From NCBI GenBank assembly GCA_963724735.1, contig CAVRVX010000035.1:1-64000 (forward strand): a DNA stretch of 64,000 nucleotides, read 5' to 3'. The translations under genes were made by a program, and so were the position numbers. This document shows, piece after piece, positions 26,393 through 35,086 of this stretch. The number at the start of each line of letters is the position of its first letter. Position 1 is the first letter of the stretch. The stretch is from Rhodoplanes sp963724735 (lineage in GTDB: Bacteria; Pseudomonadota; Alphaproteobacteria; Rhizobiales; Xanthobacteraceae). The notes beneath the pieces are model-generated. The model was not told the origin of the DNA and did no database searches. It saw nothing but the letters and a program-made list of their open reading frames with translations.

Positions 26393-26933
26393 ACGCCCGG
26401 CGCAGTCGCACGTAGAGCGCGCCCTCCCCGCCATGGCCGCTGTGGGCCTGCTCGAAGCCGAGCACATAGGGACGGAATTCCGGCAGTTTGAGCCACAGCG
26501 GCACCTGTCGCCGCAGCACGCCGCGTTCGCCAGCGGCGCCGCGCTCCCCCATGCCAGTGATGACGAGAACGAATTTCGCCCCGTCCGCCTGCGCCCGGCC
26601 GAGAAAGCGGGCAAGCGCAACGTGTGCCTGCGCCTGGGTCATGCCGTGGAGATCGAGGCGCGCATCGATCGACGAAAGACCGCGCGCGAGGCGCTGCTTG
26701 TCGCGCCGAGCCAGCGTCGCAAGCGGGGGCGGCTGGAGATTCCCGCGCGTTTGTGGCCGGGCCGGCCGGCTCGGATGATAAAACTGGCGCTCCGGACCGG
26801 GTTCGGATTCTTGCAAAGTGAGCGTCTCGGGCGCAGGCGGTTCGTTCGCCCGCCGGCGCGATCGCAGCGGACGCACCGCGCGAATGACGTCTGCCCACAG
26901 CCGACGCTCGTCGTCGGTCAGCTTGCGCTTCAT
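26370..26933 (-). CDS. Smr-domain protein
   Basis: A 187-residue protein with a disordered, Pro-rich N-terminal half and a C-terminal Smr domain: ARLDLHGMTQAQAHVALARF, LVITGMG, LRRQVPLWL and AHSGHGGEGALYVRLRR. The DLHGM and H-GG-GA-YV-LRR motifs are those of MutS2-type Smr nucleases acting on DNA or RNA. ATG 26933 follows AGGTGAAGG. The final residues (SRSCAST) come from the adjoining transposase relic, so the original end was replaced. It is the third gene of a minus-strand set with mltA and the Tim44-like gene. Confidence 0.88.
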   Translation of the reverse strand: MKRKLTDDERRLWADVIRAVRPLRSRRRANEPPAPETLTLQESEPGPERQFYHPSRPARPQTRGNLQPPPLATLARRDKQRLARGLSSIDARLDLHGMTQAQAHVALARFLGRAQADGAKFVLVITGMGERGAAGERGVLRRQVPLWLKLPEFRPYVLGFEQAHSGHGGEGALYVRLRRASRSCAST

Positions 26934-26969
26934 CGCCTTCACCTGCAAACGCCGTCGCCCTCGACCCGC

Positions 26970-28370
26970 TTAGTATCTCCAGCGCCGAACCCTTCGTGAC
27001 GAGGTCGGCGACGCCTTCCGCGCCCCACGCCGTGACGCCTGGACGGGCTTTTCCGGCTCGGGCGGAGGCCGCGCCTGCGGCAGCGGCATGCGTGCGCCCG
27101 CCGCGACCGGATCGATCTCACGCGGCACCAATATGGCGAAACGCCCCGACTGGCGAATGCGCCCGGCGATCCGTCCGGCTTCGTCCCCCGCGCCGAAATA
27201 CAGATCGGCGCGCGCCGGCCCCACGATGGCGGAGCCGGTATCCTGGGCGACCATGGTGCGTCGAAATGGATCGGCCGACCGTGCGCCCGCAAGCGGCAGC
27301 TCCGCCTCGATGAAGAACGGTGTTCCGTACACGTGCAATGCCCGGTCGACCGCGATCGACCGGCCAGGCGTCAGCGCCACGCCCTGGCCCCCGACCGGCT
27401 CGCGATCATCGGTCAGCCCGACGATGCGGAAGAACACATAAGACCGGTTTTGCCGCCGCACCTCCTTGGCTTCCTCCGGATTGGCAATCATCCATTCGTG
27501 GATGCGCGCCATCGACATTTCTTCCCGCGGAATGATGTTGCGATCGATCAGGATACGGCCGACGGCGGTATAGGGATAGCCATTGTGCCCGTCGTAATTG
27601 ATCCGGAGCATCGTCCCGTCCTCGAGCCGCACGCGAGCCGATCCCTGGATTTGGATGGTGAGCAGCTCGGCCGGATCCTTCAGCCAGGCGATTTCCAGGT
27701 GACGGCCGTCAAACGCGCCGTCCTCGATCTCCGCACGGTCGTAGTAGGGGACATGCTCTCCCGAATTGGTGACGCGAACGACCCGCCCTCGATTAGGAAA
27801 GCTCGCATTAGGCGGAGCATCCGGTGCGAGCAGATCGGGAGGGCGTCGATAAAGCGGGACCGTGAAGATGCGCGTGGGAAACCGAGAACCGTCCACAATC
27901 GGCTCGTAATAGCCGGTGAGAAACCCCGTGCTCTCGCCGAGCCTAGCGATCCGCATCGGGCGGAAATTCTTCTCGAAGAACAGCCTGGCTTGCTCCCCGC
28001 GCAGCGAACGGGCGGCGAGCGCGCGGCGACAGACGGAGACGAGCGCCGGCCAGACCGGGCGCGTGTCGGGGGCGGTGGTGCGTACGATCGGGCGGCAGCT
28101 CGCAAGGAATGTCTTGAATGCGCTTGTGTGGTCGTCGTCCGCCCAGTTCGGCAGGTCGGCGAAATCGATCGGCTCGAGCTGCGAGTCCTGAATGCGCAGC
28201 GGCCCCGGCTCGACCGGCGCGGAGGCGGATGCTTCCGTCGGTCGAGCGGCAGCCGGTTGGCCGGTAACAGGCGCGCCGCGGCGTGCCGCTTCGGCCGGAA
28301 GAGTTGCGCCGGCCACCACGGCCAGCATCGCCGCCAGACGACCCGCTCGGCGCAGCCAAACTGCGCTCAT
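26970..28370 (-). CDS. mltA: Membrane-bound lytic murein transglycosylase A
   Basis: A 466-residue exported MltA homologue. It has a signal peptide (LAAMLAVVAGATLPAEA), the MltA specific domain (AFKTFLASCRPI, TGFLTGYYEPIVDGS) and the 3D barrel with PELLTIQIQGSARVRLEDG, YPYTAVGRILID and the catalytic Asp region MVAQDTGSAIVGPARADLYF then GAGDEAG. The C-terminal tail after about residue 420 is basic and Pro/Arg-rich, a common extension in this order. It starts 20 bases after the Tim44-like gene and 36 bases before smr, so the three probably form one transcript. Confidence 0.92.
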   Translation of the reverse strand: MSAVWLRRAGRLAAMLAVVAGATLPAEAARRGAPVTGQPAAARPTEASASAPVEPGPLRIQDSQLEPIDFADLPNWADDDHTSAFKTFLASCRPIVRTTAPDTRPVWPALVSVCRRALAARSLRGEQARLFFEKNFRPMRIARLGESTGFLTGYYEPIVDGSRFPTRIFTVPLYRRPPDLLAPDAPPNASFPNRGRVVRVTNSGEHVPYYDRAEIEDGAFDGRHLEIAWLKDPAELLTIQIQGSARVRLEDGTMLRINYDGHNGYPYTAVGRILIDRNIIPREEMSMARIHEWMIANPEEAKEVRRQNRSYVFFRIVGLTDDREPVGGQGVALTPGRSIAVDRALHVYGTPFFIEAELPLAGARSADPFRRTMVAQDTGSAIVGPARADLYFGAGDEAGRIAGRIRQSGRFAILVPREIDPVAAGARMPLPQARPPPEPEKPVQASRRGARKASPTSSRRVRRWRY

Positions 28371-28390
28371 GGGGCTTCCTGCTGAAGGGA

Positions 28391-29092
28391 CTATTGGCCG
28401 GCTTCCGTCGCGACCAACTTCCAGTTGGGATCCCGGGAGGACACATCGCGAGCAAAAGTCCAGACGTCGGTCACTTCGGTCACCTTGTCCGGATTGCCGT
28501 CGACGACCTTGTCCGTTCGATCGCGCGTCACCGAGATGAGCTGAGACACGAACCGCAGCGTGATCTGCGCGGTCTTGCCGCGCAGTTCCGCCCCGATGAT
28601 TTCGCAGGTGTCGATCGAGACGAAACGCGTCTCCGTCCGGTGGCCTTGGGCTTCCCGTTCGCGGATCGCCGTTTCGAACCCGTCATACACCTCCTTGGAG
28701 AGCAGGTTCTTCAATGTTCGCCGGTCTCCGTCGGCGAACGCGGTTACGATCATCTCGTAGGCCGCCCGCGCCCCGGTCAGAAAATGTTGCGGGTCGAAAC
28801 TCTTGTCCTGAGCGACGATGGCCTGCAGCCCTTCGGCCGCAGGTGAACCGGGAGGGCTGATGTCCTTCCAGCTGTCCGCTTTTTCGCTCAATTCCGCAGG
28901 CTTCGCAAAGGTGTCGGCGTTTCGCGGAAGCGCAACCACCTTGTCGCTGGGTGCGTTGCGGACCGCATCACGCGCGGAAAACGGGTCGTAAGGCGGCCGT
29001 TCGCGGCCCGTCCGCTGGCCCAAAACGCTACGCAGCCGCAGAAAGATGAAGACGGCAAGCGCCAGGAATATGATTGTATAGATATCGAACAC
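28391..29092 (-). CDS. Tim44/TimA-domain membrane protein
   Basis: A 233-residue protein with an N-terminal membrane anchor (YTIIFLALAVFIFLRLRSVL), a polar linker and a C-terminal Tim44-like domain (FLTGARAAYEMIVTAFADGD, TLKNLLSKEVYDGFETAIRE, VTEVTDVWTFARDVSSRDPN). In alphaproteobacteria this gene is regularly found next to secB and upstream of mltA and smr, as here, and its product is the bacterial relative of the mitochondrial import motor subunit. Its exact role is not settled. Confidence 0.9.
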   Translation of the reverse strand: MFDIYTIIFLALAVFIFLRLRSVLGQRTGRERPPYDPFSARDAVRNAPSDKVVALPRNADTFAKPAELSEKADSWKDISPPGSPAAEGLQAIVAQDKSFDPQHFLTGARAAYEMIVTAFADGDRRTLKNLLSKEVYDGFETAIREREAQGHRTETRFVSIDTCEIIGAELRGKTAQITLRFVSQLISVTRDRTDKVVDGNPDKVTEVTDVWTFARDVSSRDPNWKLVATEAGQ

Positions 29093-29410
29093 GTCTCACG
29101 CTCTCGCAGCGGTCAGGACGGATCGGCAAGCCAGCCGGAGCCACTGGTGTCGTTCACACGGTTCCGCTGTTATGATCTAATCACGCTTGCGTCGTCGTTC
29201 TAGAGGCAGCCGCCGTCTCGACCGCAAATTCACAGCTTAGCTCACCTCGCTGGGCGCGCCAACCCTCATGAGCAACCTGCGCAGGGCCTGCTCACGGGCT
29301 GAGCAGACACTGGCGGAAGGCTCCTTGTGGCGTCCGGGCGGCTGTGTTAGCCACACCCGTGCGCTTGGCATCCGCCGGCGCCCCAGCAGGAACCGTGGCA
29401 AGGAGACCGC

Positions 29411-29918
29411 ATGTCCACGACCACCAATGGCGGGGATACGCCGCCCCGACCGCAACAGCCTCCGGCTGGACCGTCGCTCAACGTCCTTGCCCAGTTCGTA
29501 AAAGACTTTTCCTTTGAGAATCCGAACGCACCGCGCGCGCTCATGCAGCCGCCGCAGCAACCGACCATCAGCGTACAGATCAACGTCAACACCAAGCCGT
29601 TGTCGAACACGGACTTCGAGGTCGAGCTGAAGCTGGAAGGCAAGGCCGAAATCCCGGCTCGACCCTGTTCGGGTTCGATTTGGCCTACGCCGGCATCTTC
29701 CGGTTGCAGAACATCCCGCAGGAGAACGTCCCTCCTGCTGATGATCGAGTGCCCGCGGCTGCTGTTTCCCTTTGCGCGCGAAATGTCGCAAACGCTGTGA
29801 TCAACGGCGGTTTTCCGCCGCTCCTGCTCGATCCGATCGATTTCGTCGCGCTGATCAGCAGAAGATGGCAAGCCTGCAAGGCCAGCAGCCACCCCCTACC
29901 CCGCCGCCGCAGACCTAA
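29411..29918 (+). pseudogene. secB, frame-disrupted upstream copy
   Basis: The copy is identical to the intact secB at the start (MSTTTNGGDTPPRPQQPP) up to KLEGKAEIP, where loss of one C shifts the frame. Further deletions of two, one and one bases follow within 300 bases. The original stop would be at 29916-29918. If real it is dead; if an assembly artefact it does not exist as a separate gene. Confidence 0.8.
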
Positions 29919-30233
29919 CGAGCGCGCGCACGTCTGCCAAGACGGATCGGCAAGCCAGCCGGAGCCACTGGTGTCGTTCACACGGTTCCGCTGTTATGAT
30001 CTAATCACGCTTGCGTCGTCGTTCTAGAGGCAGCCGCCGTCTCGACCGCAAATTCCAGCTTAGCTCACCTCGCTGGGCGCGCCAACCCTCATGAGCAACC
30101 TGCGCAGGGCCTGCTCACGGGCTGAGCAGACACTGGCGGAAGGCTCCTTGTGGCGTCCGGGCGGCTGTGTTAGCCACACCCGTGCGCTTGGCATCCGCCG
30201 GCGCCCCAGCAGGAACCGTGGCAAGGAGACCGC

Positions 30234-30746
30234 ATGTCCACGACCACCAATGGCGGGGATACGCCGCCCCGACCGCAACAGCCTCCGGCTGGACCGTCGC
30301 TCAACGTCCTTGCCCAGTTCGTAAAAGACTTTTCCTTTGAGAATCCGAACGCACCGCGCGCGCTCATGCAGCCGCCGCAGCAACCGACCATCAGCGTACA
30401 GATCAACGTCAACACCAAGCCGTTGTCGAACACGGACTTCGAGGTCGAGCTGAAGCTGGAAGGCAAGGCCGAAATCCCCGGCTCGACCCTGTTCGGGTTC
30501 GATTTGGCCTACGCCGGCATCTTCCGGTTGCAGAACATCCCGCAGGAGAACGTCCCTCCCCTGCTGATGATCGAGTGCCCGCGGCTGCTGTTTCCCTTTG
30601 CGCGCGAAATTGTCGCAAACGCTGTGATCAACGGCGGTTTTCCGCCGCTCCTGCTCGATCCGATCGATTTCGTCGCGCTGTATCAGCAGAAGATGGCAAG
30701 CCTGCAAGGCCAGCAGCCACCCCCTACCCCGCCGCCCCAGACCTAA
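30234..30746 (+). CDS. secB: Protein-export chaperone SecB
   Basis: A 170-residue cytosolic chaperone that keeps preproteins unfolded and hands them to SecA. Hallmarks are LNVLAQFVKDFSFENPNAPR, ISVQINVNTKPLSNTDFEVE, GIFRLQNIPQENVPPLLMIE, CPRLLFPFAREIVANAVING and GFPPLLLDPIDFVALYQQ. The N- and C-termini are Pro/Gln-rich, a normal extension here. AAGGAG lies six bases before ATG 30234. Its 3' end overlaps that of dnaQ, which converges, by 23 bases. Confidence 0.95.
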   Translation: MSTTTNGGDTPPRPQQPPAGPSLNVLAQFVKDFSFENPNAPRALMQPPQQPTISVQINVNTKPLSNTDFEVELKLEGKAEIPGSTLFGFDLAYAGIFRLQNIPQENVPPLLMIECPRLLFPFAREIVANAVINGGFPPLLLDPIDFVALYQQKMASLQGQQPPPTPPPQT

Positions 30747-31503
30747 CGAGCGCGCGCACGTCCTGCCGAAAGCTCAGCCTGCCGCCTTGGCCGTCGTCGG
30801 CGCCTGCGGGCGGTTCCAAGTAGTCGAGCCAAATGGCTTGCGGTCCCAGCGTCGCGACAAAGTCTCGATGCGACAGCCGTTCCTCGGCTGAAAGGCGCGG
30901 CAACAAGGCGACCCTTCGGGTTGGGGGCGTCGCGACGGTGATTCCGACCGTCGGCATCCTCGCAGCGGTTTCCAGCCCGAGCCGGGCCTGCCGCGCCTCG
31001 ATCAGTTCGAGATAGACCTCGGCCAAAAGCTCGGCGTCGAGCAAGGCGCCATGCTTTGTGCGGCGCGAATGATCAATGCGGAATCGCACGCACAGGTCAT
31101 CGAGTTGATTCTGCGCCCCCGGATATTTTCGCCGCGCCAATAGCAAGGTGTCGATCAGCCTTGCGCGCGCGAGGGGTGGGAGCTTCGCCCGTTCGAGCTC
31201 GGCGTTGATGAAGCCCAGGTCGAACGCCGCGTTGTGCGCGATCAGCGGCGCCTCGCCCAGGAAGGCAAGCAGATCGGCCGCAATTTCGGCGAACGGCGGC
31301 TTGTCGCTCAAGAACGTGCTCGACAGCCCGTGCACGGCGAAAGCCTCGGCCGGCATATCCCGTTCTGGATTGAAATAGCGATGAAAGATTTGACCGGTGG
31401 GAATGCGATTGACCAATTCGACACAGCCGATCTCGACCATTCGATGCCCTTGATAGGGATCGAGGCCCGTCGTTTCCGTATCGAATACAATTTCCCGCAG
31501 CAT
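30724..31503 (-). CDS. dnaQ: DNA polymerase III epsilon subunit (proofreading exonuclease)
   Basis: A 259-residue 3'-5' exonuclease with the three DEDDh motifs: REIVFDTETTGLDPYQGHRM, LIAHNAAFDLGFINAELER and KHGALLDAELLAEVYLEL. The C-terminal 80 residues bind the polymerase alpha subunit in relatives. It follows coaE with a gap of 77 bases on the same strand, the conserved order of the origin region in alphaproteobacteria. Its last residues are coded opposite the end of secB. Confidence 0.95.
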   Translation of the reverse strand: MLREIVFDTETTGLDPYQGHRMVEIGCVELVNRIPTGQIFHRYFNPERDMPAEAFAVHGLSSTFLSDKPPFAEIAADLLAFLGEAPLIAHNAAFDLGFINAELERAKLPPLARARLIDTLLLARRKYPGAQNQLDDLCVRFRIDHSRRTKHGALLDAELLAEVYLELIEARQARLGLETAARMPTVGITVATPPTRRVALLPRLSAEERLSHRDFVATLGPQAIWLDYLEPPAGADDGQGGRLSFRQDVRALVRSGAAG

Positions 31504-31580
31504 CGGGTCCTCACCTGATCGCCCGGCGGGCCGGGACCCTTTCGGGCTGCGCCATCCGCCGGACCCTTTCGCAGTGCGAA

Positions 31581-32177
31581 TCAGCTTCGCTCAGCGATCG
31601 TAGTCAGGTTCTGGAGAATGGCACGAACCTGGGCTCGGGCGGAATCGAAGCCCTGCGACGTATCCACTATAAAATCAGCGCGGCGGCGCTTTTCCTCGTC
31701 GGGAAGCTGTTTTGCAAGAAAGGCTGAGAATCTCTCTTCTGTCATTCCTGGCCGCGCCAGCACGCGTCGGCGCTGCTCCTCATAGGGAGCGGAGACGACG
31801 ACCACCACATCGACGCGCCGATCTGCGCCAGTCTCGAACAGGAGCGGAATATCGAGGACCGCGCAGCGCGCGCAGCGCGTCTTTGCCTCGGCAAGAAACC
31901 GCTCCTCTTCCCGGAGAACCAGAGGATGAACAATCGCTTCCAGCCGTTTCAGCGCCGTCTGGTCAGTCAAGACGCGCGACCCGAGCTTCTCTCGATCGAC
32001 CTTTCCGCCGCCGGTCACGCCTGGAAAAGCCGCTTCGATCGCCGGAACGGCGTCACCCTCGTAGAGCCGGTGGACGGCGGCATCGGCGTCGTGCACCGGA
32101 ACGCCGGCTTCGGCGAACATGAGGGCGGTTGCCGATTTGCCCATCCCAACCGATCCGGTCAGGCCGATAACGATCAT
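31581..32177 (-). CDS. coaE: Dephospho-CoA kinase
   Basis: A 198-residue P-loop kinase that makes the final step of coenzyme A synthesis. It has the Walker A GLTGSVGMGKSATALMFAEA, the DADAAVHRLY motif, HPLVLREEERFL and DIPLLFETGADRRVDVVVVV. I start it at 32177 (MIVIGLTGS), because the ten residues before it are not part of the family. It lies between maf and dnaQ. In most relatives aroE sits between maf and coaE; it is missing here. Confidence 0.93.
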   Translation of the reverse strand: MIVIGLTGSVGMGKSATALMFAEAGVPVHDADAAVHRLYEGDAVPAIEAAFPGVTGGGKVDREKLGSRVLTDQTALKRLEAIVHPLVLREEERFLAEAKTRCARCAVLDIPLLFETGADRRVDVVVVVSAPYEEQRRRVLARPGMTEERFSAFLAKQLPDEEKRRRADFIVDTSQGFDSARAQVRAILQNLTTIAERS

Positions 32178-32228
32178 TCCAACAAGAGCCCCTTCATTCG
32201 CGGCCACTTTTGCATGGATTTTACAAAC

Positions 32229-32834
32229 TCACGCGGCAAGACAGCCCTCCCGCCGAAAAAAACTGAGCAACTGGATAAGCGGAAGGCCAAGAATGGTGAA
32301 GTGATCGCCATCGATCCGCTCGAACAGGTGGATGCCGAGCGTTTCCAGCTGATAGCCGCCGACGCTGCCCGTCACCGCCGCGCCGGCGGTTTCGAGATAG
32401 GCATCGAGGAATCGCTCCGACAGCGATCGCATCGTCAACCGCGCGACCTCGCAATGGGTGAAAATAACGCGCCCGTCCTTGGCGACGGCAATTGCCGAAC
32501 AAATCTCGTGGGTTCGCCCACTCAGCGCACGCAACTGCTCGCGCGCGGTCTCTGTGTCGGCCGATTTGGTGAAGCGCGCCCGTCCCAAGGTGAGCGTTTG
32601 ATCCGCCCCGAGAACGAACTGGCCGTGCACAGGCGCCTCGACCGCCCTCGCCTTCTCACGAGCCAGTAATAACGCCGCATCGACCGCACTGAGCGGACCA
32701 GCGCGGGCTTCTATGGCCCGCTCGTCCAAATCTGGAGCAATCGGTTCGACCGGAATGCCCGCCGCTTCGAGCAGAGCGCGGCGAATCGGACTGCGCGACG
32801 CCAAGACCAGAGGATGCGCCGCGAGCCAAAGCAT
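32229..32834 (-). CDS. maf: Maf-like nucleoside triphosphate pyrophosphatase
   Basis: A 201-residue Maf/Ham1-fold protein that hydrolyses non-canonical or pyrimidine nucleotides. It has PLVLASRSPIRRALLEAAGI, FVLGADQTLTLG, AREQLRALSGRTHEICSAIA and GSVGGYQLETLGIHLFERID then GDHFTILGLPL. It follows ppsR by 18 bases, so the two are probably co-transcribed away from the putative origin. Confidence 0.92.
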   Translation of the reverse strand: MLWLAAHPLVLASRSPIRRALLEAAGIPVEPIAPDLDERAIEARAGPLSAVDAALLLAREKARAVEAPVHGQFVLGADQTLTLGRARFTKSADTETAREQLRALSGRTHEICSAIAVAKDGRVIFTHCEVARLTMRSLSERFLDAYLETAGAAVTGSVGGYQLETLGIHLFERIDGDHFTILGLPLIQLLSFFRREGCLAA

Positions 32835-32852
32835 GACTCAACCTTATTTTGT

Positions 32853-33694
32853 TCAAGAAACAGGTTGCCGGCGCCGTTCTCTCAGCAAGGCGATGACAGC
32901 CGCGGCTGTTTCCTCGATGGAGCGCCGCGTCACATCAATGATCGGCCAATTATGCTTGGCGCACAACCGGCGCGAAAAAATCACCTCTTCGGCCACCGCA
33001 TCCCGATTGACGTACTGGCCGTCTTCCTGACCCGCGTTCAGTCCCAATAGCCGGTTCTGCCGGATCTGAACGATCCGCTCCGGAGTGGCATAAAGCCCAA
33101 CGACCAAGGGCCGTTCGAGCACTTCGAGCTGGGCTGGTATCGGAACGCCCGGGACAAGCGGGATGTTCGCAGTCTTTACTCCTCGATTGGCAAGGTAGAT
33201 CGAGGTCGGGGTCTTCGAGGTGCGCGAAACGCCGACCAGCACGACGTCGGCACGCTCGAGATCATCGGTCAGCTGCCCATCGTCATGCATCATGGTGTAG
33301 TTCAACGCGTCCATACGCCGGAAATATTCCGAATCGAGAACGTGCTGCGCGCCGATCCGCTGAGTTCGACTCGGTTGCAAGATGTGATTGGAAAAGTTGA
33401 AGAACCGGACCCAAGACCGAAAGGCACGGCAGGCCAAGATCGTGACACTTTTCCTCGAGTTCGCGTGATGAGCGCCTCATCGAGCAGGGTGTACAGCACC
33501 ACGCCGGGTTCCTCCTCGATCCCCGCCAAGACCAGATCGAGCTGCTTGTTGCTGCGCACAGCCGGGTACACATGCTCCACAGCGGACACATTCGTATATT
33601 GTGAGCGCGCGGCGCGTGCGACGGTGACGAGTGTCTCGCCAGTCGAATCGGAAATCAGGTGGAGATGGAAGAAGCTCGCTGGTCTCGAGGTCAT
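32853..33694 (-). CDS. Kinase-pyrophosphorylase regulatory protein (PPSR family), two apparent frameshifts
   Basis: A DUF299 protein that reversibly phosphorylates pyruvate phosphate dikinase or PEP synthase. Start MTSRPASFFHLHLISDSTGE at 33694, with GAGGTAAG before it, then VVLYTLLDEALIT. Here the frame breaks; the next frame reads RELEEKCHDLGLPCLSVLGP up to ATES, breaks again, and a third frame gives RIGAQHVLDSEYFRRMDALN, the P-loop-like LVGVSRTSKTPTSIYLANRG and TRRSIEETAAAVIALL. Both breaks are GAACTC where GACTC restores the family sequence (TRLEEKC, ATESTQRIG). Correcting them gives 279 residues, the normal length. In Caulobacter the orthologue is the first gene beside the origin. Confidence 0.9.
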
Positions 33695-34046
33695 CTTACC
33701 TCTTGATTGGCTGTGTACAGCTGAGGAGACAAGGAGTGTATATACGGCAAGGCCGCGAGGACGGGCTTGCGTCTTATGCATTCTGCTCACATGTTCACAG
33801 CACCGCAAAAACCAGCCCGAGTTATATCCCGCGCTTGTGAATAGCGGCAATGCCTCCCGTCAGCCGCACATGCACGACCTAAGCTCTGGCGTACGCAAGG
33901 ATAGTTCCGGTCACCCCGAGGCGACGCCAGGGAATATCGAGTCGACAAGTTGCGAAGAAAACCTCCGCTTGTGTGCAACAATGATTATGAGTCTTATCCA
34001 CGGCCAATAAACCACAACAGCTAGAATCTCTTGATTGTTTGGCATA
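33695..34046. other. Putative chromosomal replication origin (oriC)
   Basis: This is a 352-base gene-free gap between divergent ppsR and hemE, the position of the origin in Caulobacter, Rickettsia and several Rhizobiales. It holds a near-consensus DnaA box TTATCCACG at 33994-34002 and a weaker one CTATTCACA on the minus strand at 33836-33844. Three GANTC (CcrM) sites lie within 90 bases, at 33939, 33989 and 34024. The right third is AT-richer than its surroundings, and a near-match to an IHF site lies opposite 34025-34037. A full box array is not visible by eye. Confidence 0.6.
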
Positions 34047-35083
34047 ATGGCTGACCTATGTTCCTCGGCAATCTTGAATGCTCTTGCCGGGCGGCATACG
34101 CCTGTGCCTCCCGTTTGGATGATGCGTCAGGCAGGTCGCTACCTGCCGGAGTATCGCGCGGTTCGGGAAGAGGCAGGGACATTTCTTGATCTCTGCTTCA
34201 CGCCGAAACTCGCGGCTGAAGTCACGCTTCAACCGGTTCGCCGGTTCGATCTCGATGCTGCGATTTTGTTCTCTGATATCCTGGTCGTTCCGTATGCGCT
34301 TGGGCAGGTCGTGAGTTTCGTCACTGGCGAGGGTCCGCGACTTTCTCCCAATATCGACAGCAGCAACGTCGACCAATTCACGCAAGGGTGGAATCTCGAA
34401 AACTCGACCCTGTTCTCGAGACGATTCGAGCAGTCAAGACAGTTCTTCCGCCGCACATTGCTTTACTGGGATTTTGCGGGGCGCCATGGACCGTTGCGAC
34501 TTACATGGTGGCTGGGCAAAGCAGTGTTGATCAGGCCCCTGCCCGTCTTTTCGCCTACCGCGATCAGACTGGTTTCTCTCGTCTGATCGATGCGTTGATT
34601 GAAGCCTCGATCGCGTATCTCGTCGCGCAGCTGAGGGCCGGAGTTGATGCCGTTCAGGTGTTCGACACCTGGTCGGGCGTTTTGCCTCCAAGCGAATTCG
34701 AGCGGTGGTGTATCGAGCCGATGCGCAAGATCGTTGCGGGAGTCCGGACAAGGCTCCCAGGCGCGCCGATCATCGGCTATCCGCGAGGCGCCGGCGCGTC
34801 GCTTCTACGCTACGTCGACCGCGTGGATGCGAGTGCGGTCGGACTTGATTGGACGATCGATCGCAATTTCGCGCGCATGCACGTGCAAACGCGGCGTCCC
34901 GTACAGGGCAATCTCGATCCGTTAGCGCTGCTCGCGGGCGGCGAGGCGCTCGATCGCGAGATTGACGACGTACTAGCCGCGTTTGCCGGAGGTCCGTTTA
35001 TCTTCAATCTTGGCCACGGCATTCTTCCCGATACGCCAATTGCTCATGTCGAGCAGATGTTGCGGCGGGTCCGAAAACGTTGA
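34047..35083 (+). CDS. hemE: Uroporphyrinogen decarboxylase, one apparent frameshift
   Basis: A cytosolic haem-pathway enzyme that converts uroporphyrinogen III to coproporphyrinogen III. The first frame has the signature PPVWMMRQAGRYLPEYRAVR, DLDAAILFSDILVVPYALG and SFVTGEGPRL. The second has LGFCGAPWTVATYMVAGQ, DTWSGVLPP, IIGYPRGAG, VQGNLDPLALLAGG and FIFNLGHGILPDTPI. They join at about 34399, where one base seems missing in GAAAACTCG (a fifth A, or AAG for Lys, would restore NLEKLDPVLETIRAV). With that base the product is 345 residues, the family size. ATG 34047 borders the putative origin. Confidence 0.93.
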
Positions 35084-35086
35084 CTG

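Larger units (their letters stand above)
29118..30767. repeat. Tandem direct duplication of about 825 bases containing secB
   Basis: The unit 29118-29939 is repeated at 29940-30767. The copies differ by one substitution and about seven bases of indel, nearly all in homopolymers (for example CCCC against CCC, TT against T, CCCC against CC). The first copy has a broken secB, the second an intact one. The pattern suggests an unmerged overlap of low-quality and high-quality sequence as much as a real duplication. The non-coding front of each unit (29118-29410, 29940-30233) shows no gene. Confidence 0.9.
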
